NCBI GenBank assembly: GCA_027622275.1
Contig: JAQBZB010000011.1
Span: 1-64,000, forward strand
Direction of reading: 5' to 3'
Source: Planctomycetota bacterium
GTDB lineage: Bacteria > Planctomycetota > Planctomycetia > Pirellulales > Pirellulaceae
DNA: 64,000 bases
Within the stretch, counting starts at the first letter, position 1. Each line of letters starts with the position of its first letter. The position numbers were made by a program, and so were the translations under genes. The notes beneath the pieces were generated by a model. It was not told where the DNA came from, searched no databases, and worked only from the letters and a program-made list of their open reading frames with translations. Positions 18,036 to 26,800 of this stretch are shown here, in pieces.

Positions 18036-18150
18036 AGGAAACTGTGTCTTAATTAGTTCCCGTAGTGGTGACTTTCACCGGCCACCAGACAATGGCGGCT
18101 GGAAGCCACCACTACGGAAATCGGGAATTAGTAAGGACGCAGTTTCTACC
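18036..18150. repeat. Long imperfect hairpin sharing its core with 29856-29877
   Basis: Outer arms (about 18036-18061 and 18123-18150) and inner arms (18061-18070 CGTAGTGGTG with 18107-18116 CACCACTACG, plus weaker pairing inward) form a nested stem of about 115 bases. Bases 18094-18115 recur as an exact 22-base reverse complement at 29856-29877. The element lies 31 bases downstream of the stop at 18181 of the minus-strand FG-GAP gene. It fills most of the gap between genes here. Confidence 0.7.
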
Positions 18151-18180
18151 GGTGTCGGCGAGCCAGTCCTTTCGAGCTTG

Positions 18181-19398
18181 TCATCGCGTCGTTGCGTCCT
18201 TCACAGGGATTGCTCCTGTGTTTTGCCACCAGCGCAATTCGTTTGCGCCGTTTTCGGCGGTGGCGATGATGTCGGGCCGCCGGTCGCCGTTCAGATCCGC
18301 GACGATGGGCTGGTTCGCGCGGGGCCACTTGTCTTTGAGCAGATGCAACGTCCACGCAGCCTTGGGATCGCCGCCGTTTTCGAACCACACAAGCTGGCCG
18401 ACGCCACCCCAAGCGGTGGCCACGATGTCGAGATCCCGATCACCATCCAGATCCGCCGCGACCGCTTCGAAAGCGAACGGCAGCGGGCCGACGACATGTT
18501 TCTTCCACGTTTCTCCTGTTCCCGGCTGTCCGACGTTTTCGTACCAGGCAATTTGATTCGTTTCCACTTGCCCTTCCGCGGCGAGCATTCCCAAGCCCAT
18601 CACCACATCGGCATCGCCGTCGCCATCCATGTCGATCGGCTGGCCGTGGACCGGCTGTAGTGACTTGTCGTCGATCACATGCCGCTTCCACGGCTTGTCC
18701 GGCACGCCGGTCTGTTCGTACCAGGCGGTCAGGTTCGCGATGCGGCCCGTGCTCAGAATGTCGGGTTTGCCGTCACCGTTGAAGTCGGCCACCCGAATCG
18801 TGCGGGCCTCGGCGAGTTCGGGATCGATCATCTCCTTCTTCCATTCTCGATTGTCGGGATTCGAACCGGGATTCGCGAACCAAGCGATATGGTTGCCGTT
18901 CCACGCCGAGGCGGCAACGTCGAGCCGCCCGTCGCCGTTCAGGTCGACCAGCGCCGCATCGTAGGCGCGCTTGAGATCGGTCGTCACGACGTGCCGCTTC
19001 CAGCTCTTGTCATCCGCCGGCCGGCCACTGTTTTCAAACCAGACAAGATGGCCGTGAAGATTTTTGACGACGACCACGTCCGGCAGCTTGTCCCCGTTGA
19101 TGTCTCCCACCGCGTGACGTTCGAACCAGCCCGCCTCGTCCGCTTGAATGAAGTGCCGTTGGAACATTCCACGACCGTCGTTCTCGAACCAGTACAAAGC
19201 GTCGCCACGCGTGTCGCAACTCGTCAAGTCCAGATCGCCATCGCCGTCCAGGTCCGCCGCCGCAACGCCATAGGCATAACCGTACTTGTCGGCGATCAGG
19301 TGCTCGGTGAAGCTAACTGCCGGGCCGGTTGGCGTCTCGTCGGCGAGGGCGGTGAGTGCCAAGCAGAACAACGGAACAAAGAAACGGCGCGTCATCAT
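18181..19398 (-). CDS. Secreted FG-GAP/VCBS repeat (integrin-alpha-like propeller) protein
   Basis: 405 residues from the first of two adjacent ATGs (19398/19395), with GGAAGG upstream and a signal peptide (TRRFFVPLFCLALTALADE). It consists of about seven repeats with calcium-binding loops (ADLDGDGDLDLTSCD, GDINGDKLPDVVVVK, VDLNGDGRLDVAASA, ADFNGDGKPDILSTG, IDMDGDGDADVVMGLG, ADLDGDRDLDIVATA, ADLNGDRRPDIIATA), each followed by W(F/Y)E(N/Q). This fits a complete seven-bladed propeller. Such proteins are abundant in planctomycetes; ligands are unknown. The truncated paralogue at 14711 suggests local duplication. Confidence 0.85.
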   Translation of the reverse strand: MMTRRFFVPLFCLALTALADETPTGPAVSFTEHLIADKYGYAYGVAAADLDGDGDLDLTSCDTRGDALYWFENDGRGMFQRHFIQADEAGWFERHAVGDINGDKLPDVVVVKNLHGHLVWFENSGRPADDKSWKRHVVTTDLKRAYDAALVDLNGDGRLDVAASAWNGNHIAWFANPGSNPDNREWKKEMIDPELAEARTIRVADFNGDGKPDILSTGRIANLTAWYEQTGVPDKPWKRHVIDDKSLQPVHGQPIDMDGDGDADVVMGLGMLAAEGQVETNQIAWYENVGQPGTGETWKKHVVGPLPFAFEAVAADLDGDRDLDIVATAWGGVGQLVWFENGGDPKAAWTLHLLKDKWPRANQPIVADLNGDRRPDIIATAENGANELRWWQNTGAIPVKDATTR

Positions 19399-19566
19399 CG
19401 GTAAGACCTTCCGAGAGGCGAGGATTGGCGTGGCCAAGCAATCGCCGCCAGTCTAACCCGCCGATCTTTACGCATCAATGTCCGCAGATGCAATTGCGCC
19501 GCGGGACAAGACAGCGACCCTGCGAGTCGTCCGCAGACCGGCCAGTGTGGCCTATCCGGCCCGGGC

Positions 19567-20631
19567 TTACAGTCCCAGTTCATCACGAGCGTAATCGAGG
19601 CTTTCGCGAATGTTGGCGTCTTCCTGTGCGAGCTGTTGTTCGGGGGCAAGCCGGCTCACGTATTGCAAGTTGTCCGTCGTGCCGTCGCGAACTGTTTTCA
19701 ACGTGCTGGCGAGATCGCTGGCCGGCAGATCAGGAAATGTTGTCCAATACTTGTCACTAAGCACGGGCACCTTGAGCGGGTCGCGAGTGATCAGCTCCAA
19801 GCTGAAACGAACATGAGGCTTCGCGGTTTGCAGGATCTCGACGATCTGCTTCAAGTCGATAAAACCTTGGCCGAGTGGGATGTCGGCCAGCAAGAACCCG
19901 TCGTCGTACATCTGCACGGCTTGATCCTTCAGGTGGACCGAGTGAGCCCACGGCGCGAGCGCCTTGACGGTCTCGACCGGATCTTCGAGCAAGGCGAAGC
20001 TGTTGCCCGTATCGACGCAGGCCCCGACAAACTCGCTGCTGATTTGCTTGAACAACTCGACTCGCTCCTCGTTGCGATGATCCTTGTGGTTCTCGACGGC
20101 CAGCGGGACGCGATGGCGTTCGACGATTGGCGCGGCGAGTTCCAACGACTTGCGCCCACGAGCCTCGAACTCGCGGAACATTGCGAGCGAGTCGAAGGTT
20201 TCGTAACGCCGTCCCGGGATGATCGTCGTGCGGACCGCTTTCGCTCCGGCCGCGGCCGCCGTTTTAATCTCCGCCTCAAACCGCTCGACGTCCGACATGT
20301 CGTTTGGAACCGAGACGATCGCTTCGATGTACTGGACGTTGGCTTCTGCCTGCTTACGCAGCTTGAGTGCTTCGCTGGAACCCATCACGCCGAGCCGGTT
20401 CTGCATTCCGCCCGCGCCGAGCGATTTGCAATGCTCCAAGAACGTCGAAGGCTCGAACAAATCGACCGGTGGTGTCGCCGATGACAACATTTTGCTCCGA
20501 AACTGGCAGCAATAGATCACGAGCCCAAGTCCGCTCGCTACGGGATTGTCACCTGCGGTAGCGAATGCGGAGGGCAGCAGCGAGACAGACGTACCGGCGG
20601 CGATCAATCGTAATGCTTCACGTCGGTTCAT
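19567..20631 (-). CDS. Tat-exported sugar phosphate isomerase/epimerase-like TIM barrel
   Basis: 354 residues. The N terminus MNRREALRLIAAGTSVSLLP is a Tat-type signal. The mature part fits the xylose-isomerase-like AP_endonuc_2 superfamily: IEAIVSVPNDMSDVERFEAE, AVRTTIIPGRRYETFDS, VPLAVENHKDHRNEERVELF (Glu of the metal site), GACVDTGNSFALLEDP (Asp/Asn), HSVHLKDQAV (His), and FSLELITRDP. The usual metal ligands Glu, Asp, His and Glu are therefore visible. It overlaps the upstream esterase gene by four bases, so the two are probably coupled. Confidence 0.82.
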   Translation of the reverse strand: MNRREALRLIAAGTSVSLLPSAFATAGDNPVASGLGLVIYCCQFRSKMLSSATPPVDLFEPSTFLEHCKSLGAGGMQNRLGVMGSSEALKLRKQAEANVQYIEAIVSVPNDMSDVERFEAEIKTAAAAGAKAVRTTIIPGRRYETFDSLAMFREFEARGRKSLELAAPIVERHRVPLAVENHKDHRNEERVELFKQISSEFVGACVDTGNSFALLEDPVETVKALAPWAHSVHLKDQAVQMYDDGFLLADIPLGQGFIDLKQIVEILQTAKPHVRFSLELITRDPLKVPVLSDKYWTTFPDLPASDLASTLKTVRDGTTDNLQYVSRLAPEQQLAQEDANIRESLDYARDELGL

Positions 20632-21479
20632 TGTGCAAATACCTGGCGCAGATGGTCCGCCAATTCGGAGGCAGCCTCATGCGCGACGTCGAAGACGCCG
20701 CCACAATGCATGAAGCCGTGAATCATGCCGTCGTACCGGCGTATTGTCGTCGGGACACCAGCCGCTTGCAAACGGGCCGCATACGATTCGCCCTCGCTCC
20801 GCAGCACATCGTACTCGGCCGTGACGAAGTGAGCGGGAGGAAGCTGGTGCAAACTCGCCGCGCGGCTGGGGACCGCATAGTGACTCGCCGCATCGGATTC
20901 GTTGGCCAAGTACTGTTCCCAGAACCACATCATCGTCTTGCGCGACAAGCCAAATCCTTCGGCGTGAGCGAGGTACGATTCGGTCTCAAACTCCGGTGCG
21001 ACGACCGGATAGATCAGCACTTGCGAGCACATGGTCGGTGAGCCAAGTTCCGCCGCACGGATCGCGACGGTGGCCGCCAGGTTTCCCCCGGCACTATCTC
21101 CCGCCACGGCCAATCGCGACGGATCGATGTTAAATTCGTTGGCATGTTCCGCAACGTAAGCGGTCGCCGCGAAGCAGTCGTCGAAGGCAGCCGGAAATCT
21201 TGCATCGGGGGCGAGCCGATAATCAACCGCCACCACCACGCAGCGTGCTTCACGGGCCAACCGGCGGCAGAGCGGGTCGTGGGTATCAAGATTGCCGAGC
21301 ACCCAGCCGCCGCCGTGAAAGTAGATCACGACGGGCAAGTAATCTTCTTCACTCGGCCAATAGACTCGCACCGGCACGTGTCCCGCGATCATGCGATCTT
21401 CGACGCGAGGCAACTCCGGCCCATCGCCGAATACCGCTTTGAGGCTCGCGAACAATTCGCGTCCTTCCGCGGGCGGCAT
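20628..21479 (-). CDS. HSL-family alpha/beta hydrolase (esterase)
   Basis: 283 residues from the ATG at 21479. The hormone-sensitive-lipase motifs are clear: oxyanion HGGGW with YFHGGGWVLGNL, nucleophile GDSAGGN, then the acid (TAEYDVLRSEGESYA) and His (DGMIHGFMHCGG). The family's N-terminal helix seems to be encoded upstream of this ATG in the same frame (about 21480-21545: SQVRSFLDALAAQ then NRPGWET), with a stop at 21567-21569 and only a CTG at 21545 as a possible start. The true protein may therefore be about 22 residues longer with a non-standard start, or its start has been lost. The substrate would be a short acyl ester. The stop overlaps the next ATG. Confidence 0.85.
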   Translation of the reverse strand: MPPAEGRELFASLKAVFGDGPELPRVEDRMIAGHVPVRVYWPSEEDYLPVVIYFHGGGWVLGNLDTHDPLCRRLAREARCVVVAVDYRLAPDARFPAAFDDCFAATAYVAEHANEFNIDPSRLAVAGDSAGGNLAATVAIRAAELGSPTMCSQVLIYPVVAPEFETESYLAHAEGFGLSRKTMMWFWEQYLANESDAASHYAVPSRAASLHQLPPAHFVTAEYDVLRSEGESYAARLQAAGVPTTIRRYDGMIHGFMHCGGVFDVAHEAASELADHLRQVFAQ

Positions 21480-21606
21480 CGTCTCCCAACCGGGACGATT
21501 TTGTGCGGCAAGTGCATCAAGAAAACTTCTGACTTGAGAGTGCAGGGTATTGTCCTTTTCGTACCGCTAGATTCAGGGACGATAAATCTTCGCGCAATGT
21601 ATCGGA

Positions 21607-22599
21607 CTAGAGGCTTGCGAGGACGAAGTGCATGCTGATTTGCGACGCAAGTGAATTGAAATCACGATACGCATCGCGAACAGCATTCCCATGTGCGCCG
21701 AGCGCGCCGTCCGCGGGTCGGAGATGGAATACCGGCTTTCGGCACTCTTGTGCCATCGGCATTAGGCTACGATAGTGTTTCAGCACCGCGAGACAGTGCT
21801 TATCGTTCGCCACATCCGGGACGGTGTCGTACGGTTCATCGATGACGCATTGGCGGTACGTTGTTGGAATACGTGCAATCCACTTCTGATAAGATTTGAC
21901 GGGGCGATTCCGACGTTCCGAATGTTGCATCACAACGTAGCCAGCGGGTTCCATTCTTCCCGGCGGCAACACTAAATCTTCTGCTGGGTTCTTGAGTTTG
22001 CGCGCTTCCCATTCTGCACGCCAACTCCTAAGTCTTGGCCCGAGGTTTCGTAACCCTTGAATCGAGAACAGATCGGGTCCCAACGGGATGACTATCAAGT
22101 CCGCCGCGATGAGTGCCGCGCGGTTGATCGCGCCCAGGTTTGGGCCAAGGTCCATCAACACAACATCTGCTCTGTGATTTGCTGCGCCGCGCTGAAGCAC
22201 TCTCCAGAATGCCGAGATGACTCGAAAGGATCGTTCGTCGCCGTCCAAACACTTTGGCCAGACCTGTGACAGATCGTCTTCGAAGTTGGATAGCGCCATG
22301 TCACCTGGAATCAGAACCAAGTTGTCGCCAACGGGTTCGAGGAGCGGGTCGATAATGTCGCCGACGCCCCGCTTCAGCGGCTCGAGGGAGCCATAGATTG
22401 TCGCGACTCGCTGATCATCGGGCCAGAGTTGCTCCAGCCGTTGCTCATCAAGACACATGGCAGACAAGTTTCCTTGCGGATCCAAATCTGCTGCGACAAC
22501 GCGGTGCCCCAGATCGGCCAACATCCACGCGGTGTGATAAACAAGCGACGTTTTCCCAACGCCTCCCTTGTTGTTAAAGAAAGCAATCACCGGCACCAT
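21607..22599 (-). CDS. ParA/Soj-type ATPase
   Basis: 330 residues. The ATG at 22599 is preferred to a TTG one codon upstream and shares one base with the upstream stop (TGATG), so the genes are coupled. The deviant Walker A is FFNNKGGVGKTSLVYHTAW; switch motifs follow (ADLDPQGNLSAM; DVVLMDLGPNLGAINRAAL; ADLIVIPLGPDLFSIQGL). These match the ParA family, which makes ATP-dependent dimers on DNA. No parB gene or centromere-like repeat lies nearby, and the partner gene is an AlbA_2/HATPase protein. It is therefore more likely part of an accessory or defence-type cassette than a plasmid partition locus (inference). Confidence 0.85.
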   Translation of the reverse strand: MVPVIAFFNNKGGVGKTSLVYHTAWMLADLGHRVVAADLDPQGNLSAMCLDEQRLEQLWPDDQRVATIYGSLEPLKRGVGDIIDPLLEPVGDNLVLIPGDMALSNFEDDLSQVWPKCLDGDERSFRVISAFWRVLQRGAANHRADVVLMDLGPNLGAINRAALIAADLIVIPLGPDLFSIQGLRNLGPRLRSWRAEWEARKLKNPAEDLVLPPGRMEPAGYVVMQHSERRNRPVKSYQKWIARIPTTYRQCVIDEPYDTVPDVANDKHCLAVLKHYRSLMPMAQECRKPVFHLRPADGALGAHGNAVRDAYRDFNSLASQISMHFVLASL

Positions 22600-23795
22600 C
22601 AAGACCGCCTCCTGACAATTACGAGTACATGATTCGGTGTGACTGTGAATTCCAGTTCCGAGTTGCCGTTTTCTGCAAGTGCCTTTCGTGCGAGAGCGAT
22701 ACCGACACCAAACCGCTGAACAAAACCAAGTGTCTTCAGAGCCTCCGCAACGGTCGGGTTACGGTAGTCGGTTATCCCTGCCTGACCAAAATTCTCGACA
22801 GATACTTGGCCGAACGGTCCGCCAGGGTTTTGAATCTCAATTCGGTCGTCATACCACGTCACGCGAGTCGGTGCGTTGGACGTCTCGTAGTCGCGATGCA
22901 TAATGGCGTTGCGCACAACCTGCTGTAGAGCAGCTATCGGATAATCCGGTTGCTGAATCTCCGTTGGACCGGAGGTAACGTCAGTCGCGATTCGGATATG
23001 GGCCTGTAGGATGCCCTCGACGTCACGAAGTAACTGCGGCAAAGGACCGTGACAGTCCTTTTGGTCCAGAATCGGATCGGAGAGTTCGGCTCCACCGATG
23101 CACAAAAACTGTACGTAGGCACCAGGCAGGAAGTCGGCCGGTGAGTTACCGATTGTAAGCAAGCCTGTGACGGTCGGTGCCGGCTCGTTGGCGATCGTGA
23201 GAAAGCGAAGTGATGAAAGCTGCTGCTCCACGGTTCGATGATTCTGCTCAAGGACATCGAACGCGATGGCATTGGGAAGATAAGTTCGGTTAAACAAATC
23301 CAAATCCAGATCGTTTAGTGTCGCCGGAGCGATTGGCTGCGCATCCCACGGCAAGTTGGCGGCCCTGCGTCGTTCGACCAATCTTCGTTCTTCATCCTCG
23401 GAAGCAATCGCCCTGCGTGGGCCAACACGAATCCAAATGCGCCCATCCAGCCGAACTGGAGGCAGCCAGGACGGCTCTACGATAATGACAGCCATTTCGC
23501 ACCCGTCGATGGTGCGTTTTTGGACGGTCATCACCGGAAGCGGCAGGATCTTTCCATCGGAACGCATTTCCGAAAGCGTCAGTAAGAGCCGATCAGTGAC
23601 TGGCAAGTTCGCGCAACTCCCGTCATCACGCGTTCCGACGAAGAGTACCCCAGGCTGACCAAGACCTGGCATGTCATTCGCAAATGCACAAATCGCTTGG
23701 CGGATTCGTGCCGGATCATTGATCGACTCTTTCCGTTCGACACGGTCTGACTCTAAGTCTAACAGCAGGTCGCTAATTTGTTGATCGTCTAGCAT
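22599..23795 (-). CDS. Schlafen AlbA_2 domain protein with RecG-like HATPase_c_4 C-terminus
   Basis: 398 residues from the ATG at 23795 (a TTG precedes it). The N-terminal part has the AlbA_2 pattern: RVERKESINDPARIRQAICA, LGQPGVLFVGTRDDGS, VRLDGRIWIRVGPRRAIAS. The C-terminal part carries the GHKL-like HATPase of the RecG-like putative transcriptional regulators: IAALQQVVRNAIMHRDYE, RIEIQNPGGPFG, NPTVAEALKTLGFVQRFGVG. Such proteins occur in defence islands and as regulators; biochemical roles are mostly unknown. It lies 100 bases after the SNF2 gene and is coupled to the ParA gene. Confidence 0.85.
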   Translation of the reverse strand: MLDDQQISDLLLDLESDRVERKESINDPARIRQAICAFANDMPGLGQPGVLFVGTRDDGSCANLPVTDRLLLTLSEMRSDGKILPLPVMTVQKRTIDGCEMAVIIVEPSWLPPVRLDGRIWIRVGPRRAIASEDEERRLVERRRAANLPWDAQPIAPATLNDLDLDLFNRTYLPNAIAFDVLEQNHRTVEQQLSSLRFLTIANEPAPTVTGLLTIGNSPADFLPGAYVQFLCIGGAELSDPILDQKDCHGPLPQLLRDVEGILQAHIRIATDVTSGPTEIQQPDYPIAALQQVVRNAIMHRDYETSNAPTRVTWYDDRIEIQNPGGPFGQVSVENFGQAGITDYRNPTVAEALKTLGFVQRFGVGIALARKALAENGNSELEFTVTPNHVLVIVRRRS

Positions 23796-23895
23796 CAATC
23801 ACTACACCGTCTGGGCCAGCTATTGCGGTCGCCCACATTCAGTTCTTGCAATTCATCATTTTAGCAGTATCAGGCCCAAACGAACCAGAGGCAGA

Positions 23896-26800
23896 TCACT
23901 CGCGAATCAACTTCAGCAACTCATCCGCCGAAAGTTTGCCGCTCATGTCGGCACCTTCGAGCAGGCTGTCGGCGAGGTCGCGCTTGGTGCGGTGCAAGTC
24001 GACGATCTGCTCTTCGATCGTGCCCTTGGTGACGAAGCGATAGATTGTCACCGGGCGAGTCTGGCCGAGCCGATGAGCGCGATCGGAAGCCTGGTCTTCC
24101 ACCGCCGGGTTCCACCACGGGTCCATGTGCATCACGTAGTCGGCCGCCGTGAGATTCAAACCCAATCCGCCGGCTTTCAGACTGATCAGGAAGACGTCTC
24201 CTTCGCCGGCTTGGAACGCTTCGACTCGCTGCTTGCGTTGCTGGGCGGGTGTGCTGCCGTCGAGATACTGATACGAAACGCCTTTGCGATCCAACGCCTC
24301 GCGGAGGATCGTCAGATGGTCCACGAACTGGCTGAAGACGAGTACCTTGTGGCGGTTGTCGAGCAGTTCGTCGAGCGTCTCGCAGAACAGCGCCAACTTG
24401 GAACTCGCGATCACGCTTCCTTCCGCGGCGAGCTTGGGATGGCAACAAGCTCGGCGCAGCCGCATGATCTCGGCCAGGATCTTCAGGTGCGACTTGCTGT
24501 TGTCTTCATTGGGATCTGACTTGGTCAGCTTCTCGACCGCCAGCTTGCGCAGCGCTTCGTAGAAGGCGGCTTCTTCCTTGCTCAACTCGACTTGCAGCGT
24601 GATTTCCGTGCGGGAAGGCAGCTCTTCCAGAACCTCCGTCTTCTTGCGCCGCAGAATGAACGGTTGAATCAGCTTCTTCAGGTGCCAGCGGGCGGCGCGA
24701 TCGTGATCGCGTTCGATCGGAATGGCGAACCGGGCTTGGAACGCTTCGTGCGAACCGAGCAACCCAGGATTAATGAACTGATACAGATTCCACAGCTCGC
24801 CGAGATGGTTCTCCAGCGGCGTGCCGGTCAGGATCACGCGGAAGTCGGCCTCCAGTCCCATCGCGGCTTGCGAGCGTTTGGTCGCTAAGTTTTTGATCGC
24901 TTGCGCCTCGTCGAGAATCGCGGTGTGCCACGGTTGGGCTTGGAATCGTTCCGCCTCGCTGTGCAGCAAGCCGTAGCTCGCAATGACAACGTCACGCGGC
25001 CCGAGTGCTTCGAAGAAGGCGGTCCGATCGCCGCCGCCGAAGATACGGGCATTCAGCGTTGGGGCGAACCGCTGGATCTCGTTCAGCCAGTTGAAGGCCA
25101 CGGAAGTCGGCGCGACGATCAGCGCCGGGCCATCGGCCGCGCGATGCAGCAAGAGCGCGATCGCTTGAATCGTCTTGCCCAAGCCCATATCGTCGGCCAG
25201 ACACCCGCCGACGCCCCAATGCGCCAAGCGGCACAGCCACTGATACCCTTCACTTTGATAGTCGCGAAGCTCGCCTTGGAACGTGGACGGAACTTCGGCG
25301 ACCAACGAGTTCGACTCATGCAATCGCTGGACGTACGTCTTCCATTCCTTGTCCGTCTTCGAATGGAAGCCGTCGATGACATCTTCGATCGCGGCGGCTC
25401 GAACTCGCGGGAATCGCAGGCCGTTCTTCCGCTTCTCGGCGAACGCATTCAGCTCGGAAATGCGACGACGAAACTCGTCGGTCAGCGCCAGGTACTGGCC
25501 GTCACTCAGCTCGATGAACCGTGACGTACTGATCTCGCAAAGCTCCAGCAGCTTCATCATGTCGATTGTCAGCTCGTCATCGACGATCAGCTTGCCGGAC
25601 GCGGCGAACCAATCCTTGTCGCGACGGATACTCATTTGAAACCGAGATCCATCGGTCTCTTGGATAACGTTGAATTTCTTTCCCTTCGGCCAATGCAGGA
25701 CGATCTGCTCCGATTCGACGAAGGGGCGCAGCTGCAAGGCAAGTTCAAGTGCCTCCATTGGTGTGGGAAAAATGAACTCGGCAGCCGGCTCGTCGCTCTC
25801 TCGCTGCTCGCGTAGCGCCAGGCACGTGTCGATCACATGAGACGCCAGCGACTTCTCTTTGACGAGATCGCGTCGCGTCGACATTTTCTCGCCGGCGACT
25901 TCCGCGAAGACGTTCTCGCCCCCTTGCCCAGGTCGATAGAACGGACCGTCGCTGCCGAACGAACGGACATAGATTTCGGCTCGCAACCCCGTCTGAAACG
26001 GAACGAGATGCACGTGTGGACGCGGATCGGACTCGACCGACTTGCCCGATTCGACCGCGCCGCCGCCGATCTCCGAATGAACGGTCACCAGCGACGCGAC
26101 GCTTTGCAGCGTCGCCAGAACTTGTTCCCTGCCGCTGGCCGGGATCGTCAAACCCTTGTCACCAAGAATCTTGTAGACATCCCGATGCTTCGGCGAGAAG
26201 CACACGAAATTCACACGTCTCGGGCCATCTTCACAAACGATCAGGTCCTCCTCGCCGGGCCGCGGTTCGAGTTTGATCTTGAAAGCGTTTTTGCCTTCCT
26301 TGGTGACAATCAGCTGCGGGTCTTGGCGCGTGATCTCGAGCGGCTCGGTGCGGTTGCCGGCACGAAACACGCACGGATGCCCGACGAGTGCTTGCGCAGC
26401 CCGGCCCAGATTGAAGGAATGATCGGTCTCGCGATATCGACCGTAGTAAGCGTACGAAATGTTCTCTTCGATACAGCGGCAGATGGCTCGATCCTGATCC
26501 GTCAGATAACCGAACGTCTCGGCATCGTTGTGCGACGCGTGAAGACGCTGGACCGAGACCGCGCGTCCGTCCGTCCAGCCACTGCGCTTCTTTTGCTTCT
26601 GAACGAGCGGGCGGAGCAGGAAGTAGTCGGAGTTGTTGCGGTATGTCAACTCCCAAATCAACCGTTCGCTCGACTCGCTTGTTACCCCCGCCGATGCATC
26701 GCCGCCGGGATCGGCAATTTGTTTGAGTGCCGTCAGCGAACGCTCCCACGCGGATTCCGGCGCGATCAAGCCGAACGCGGAGACCGTCTTCAACTCGCCG

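Noticed and set aside
21607-22599. Plasmid partition locus (parA).
   Set aside because: No parB, no iterons and no replication gene are present; the partner is an AlbA_2/HATPase protein.
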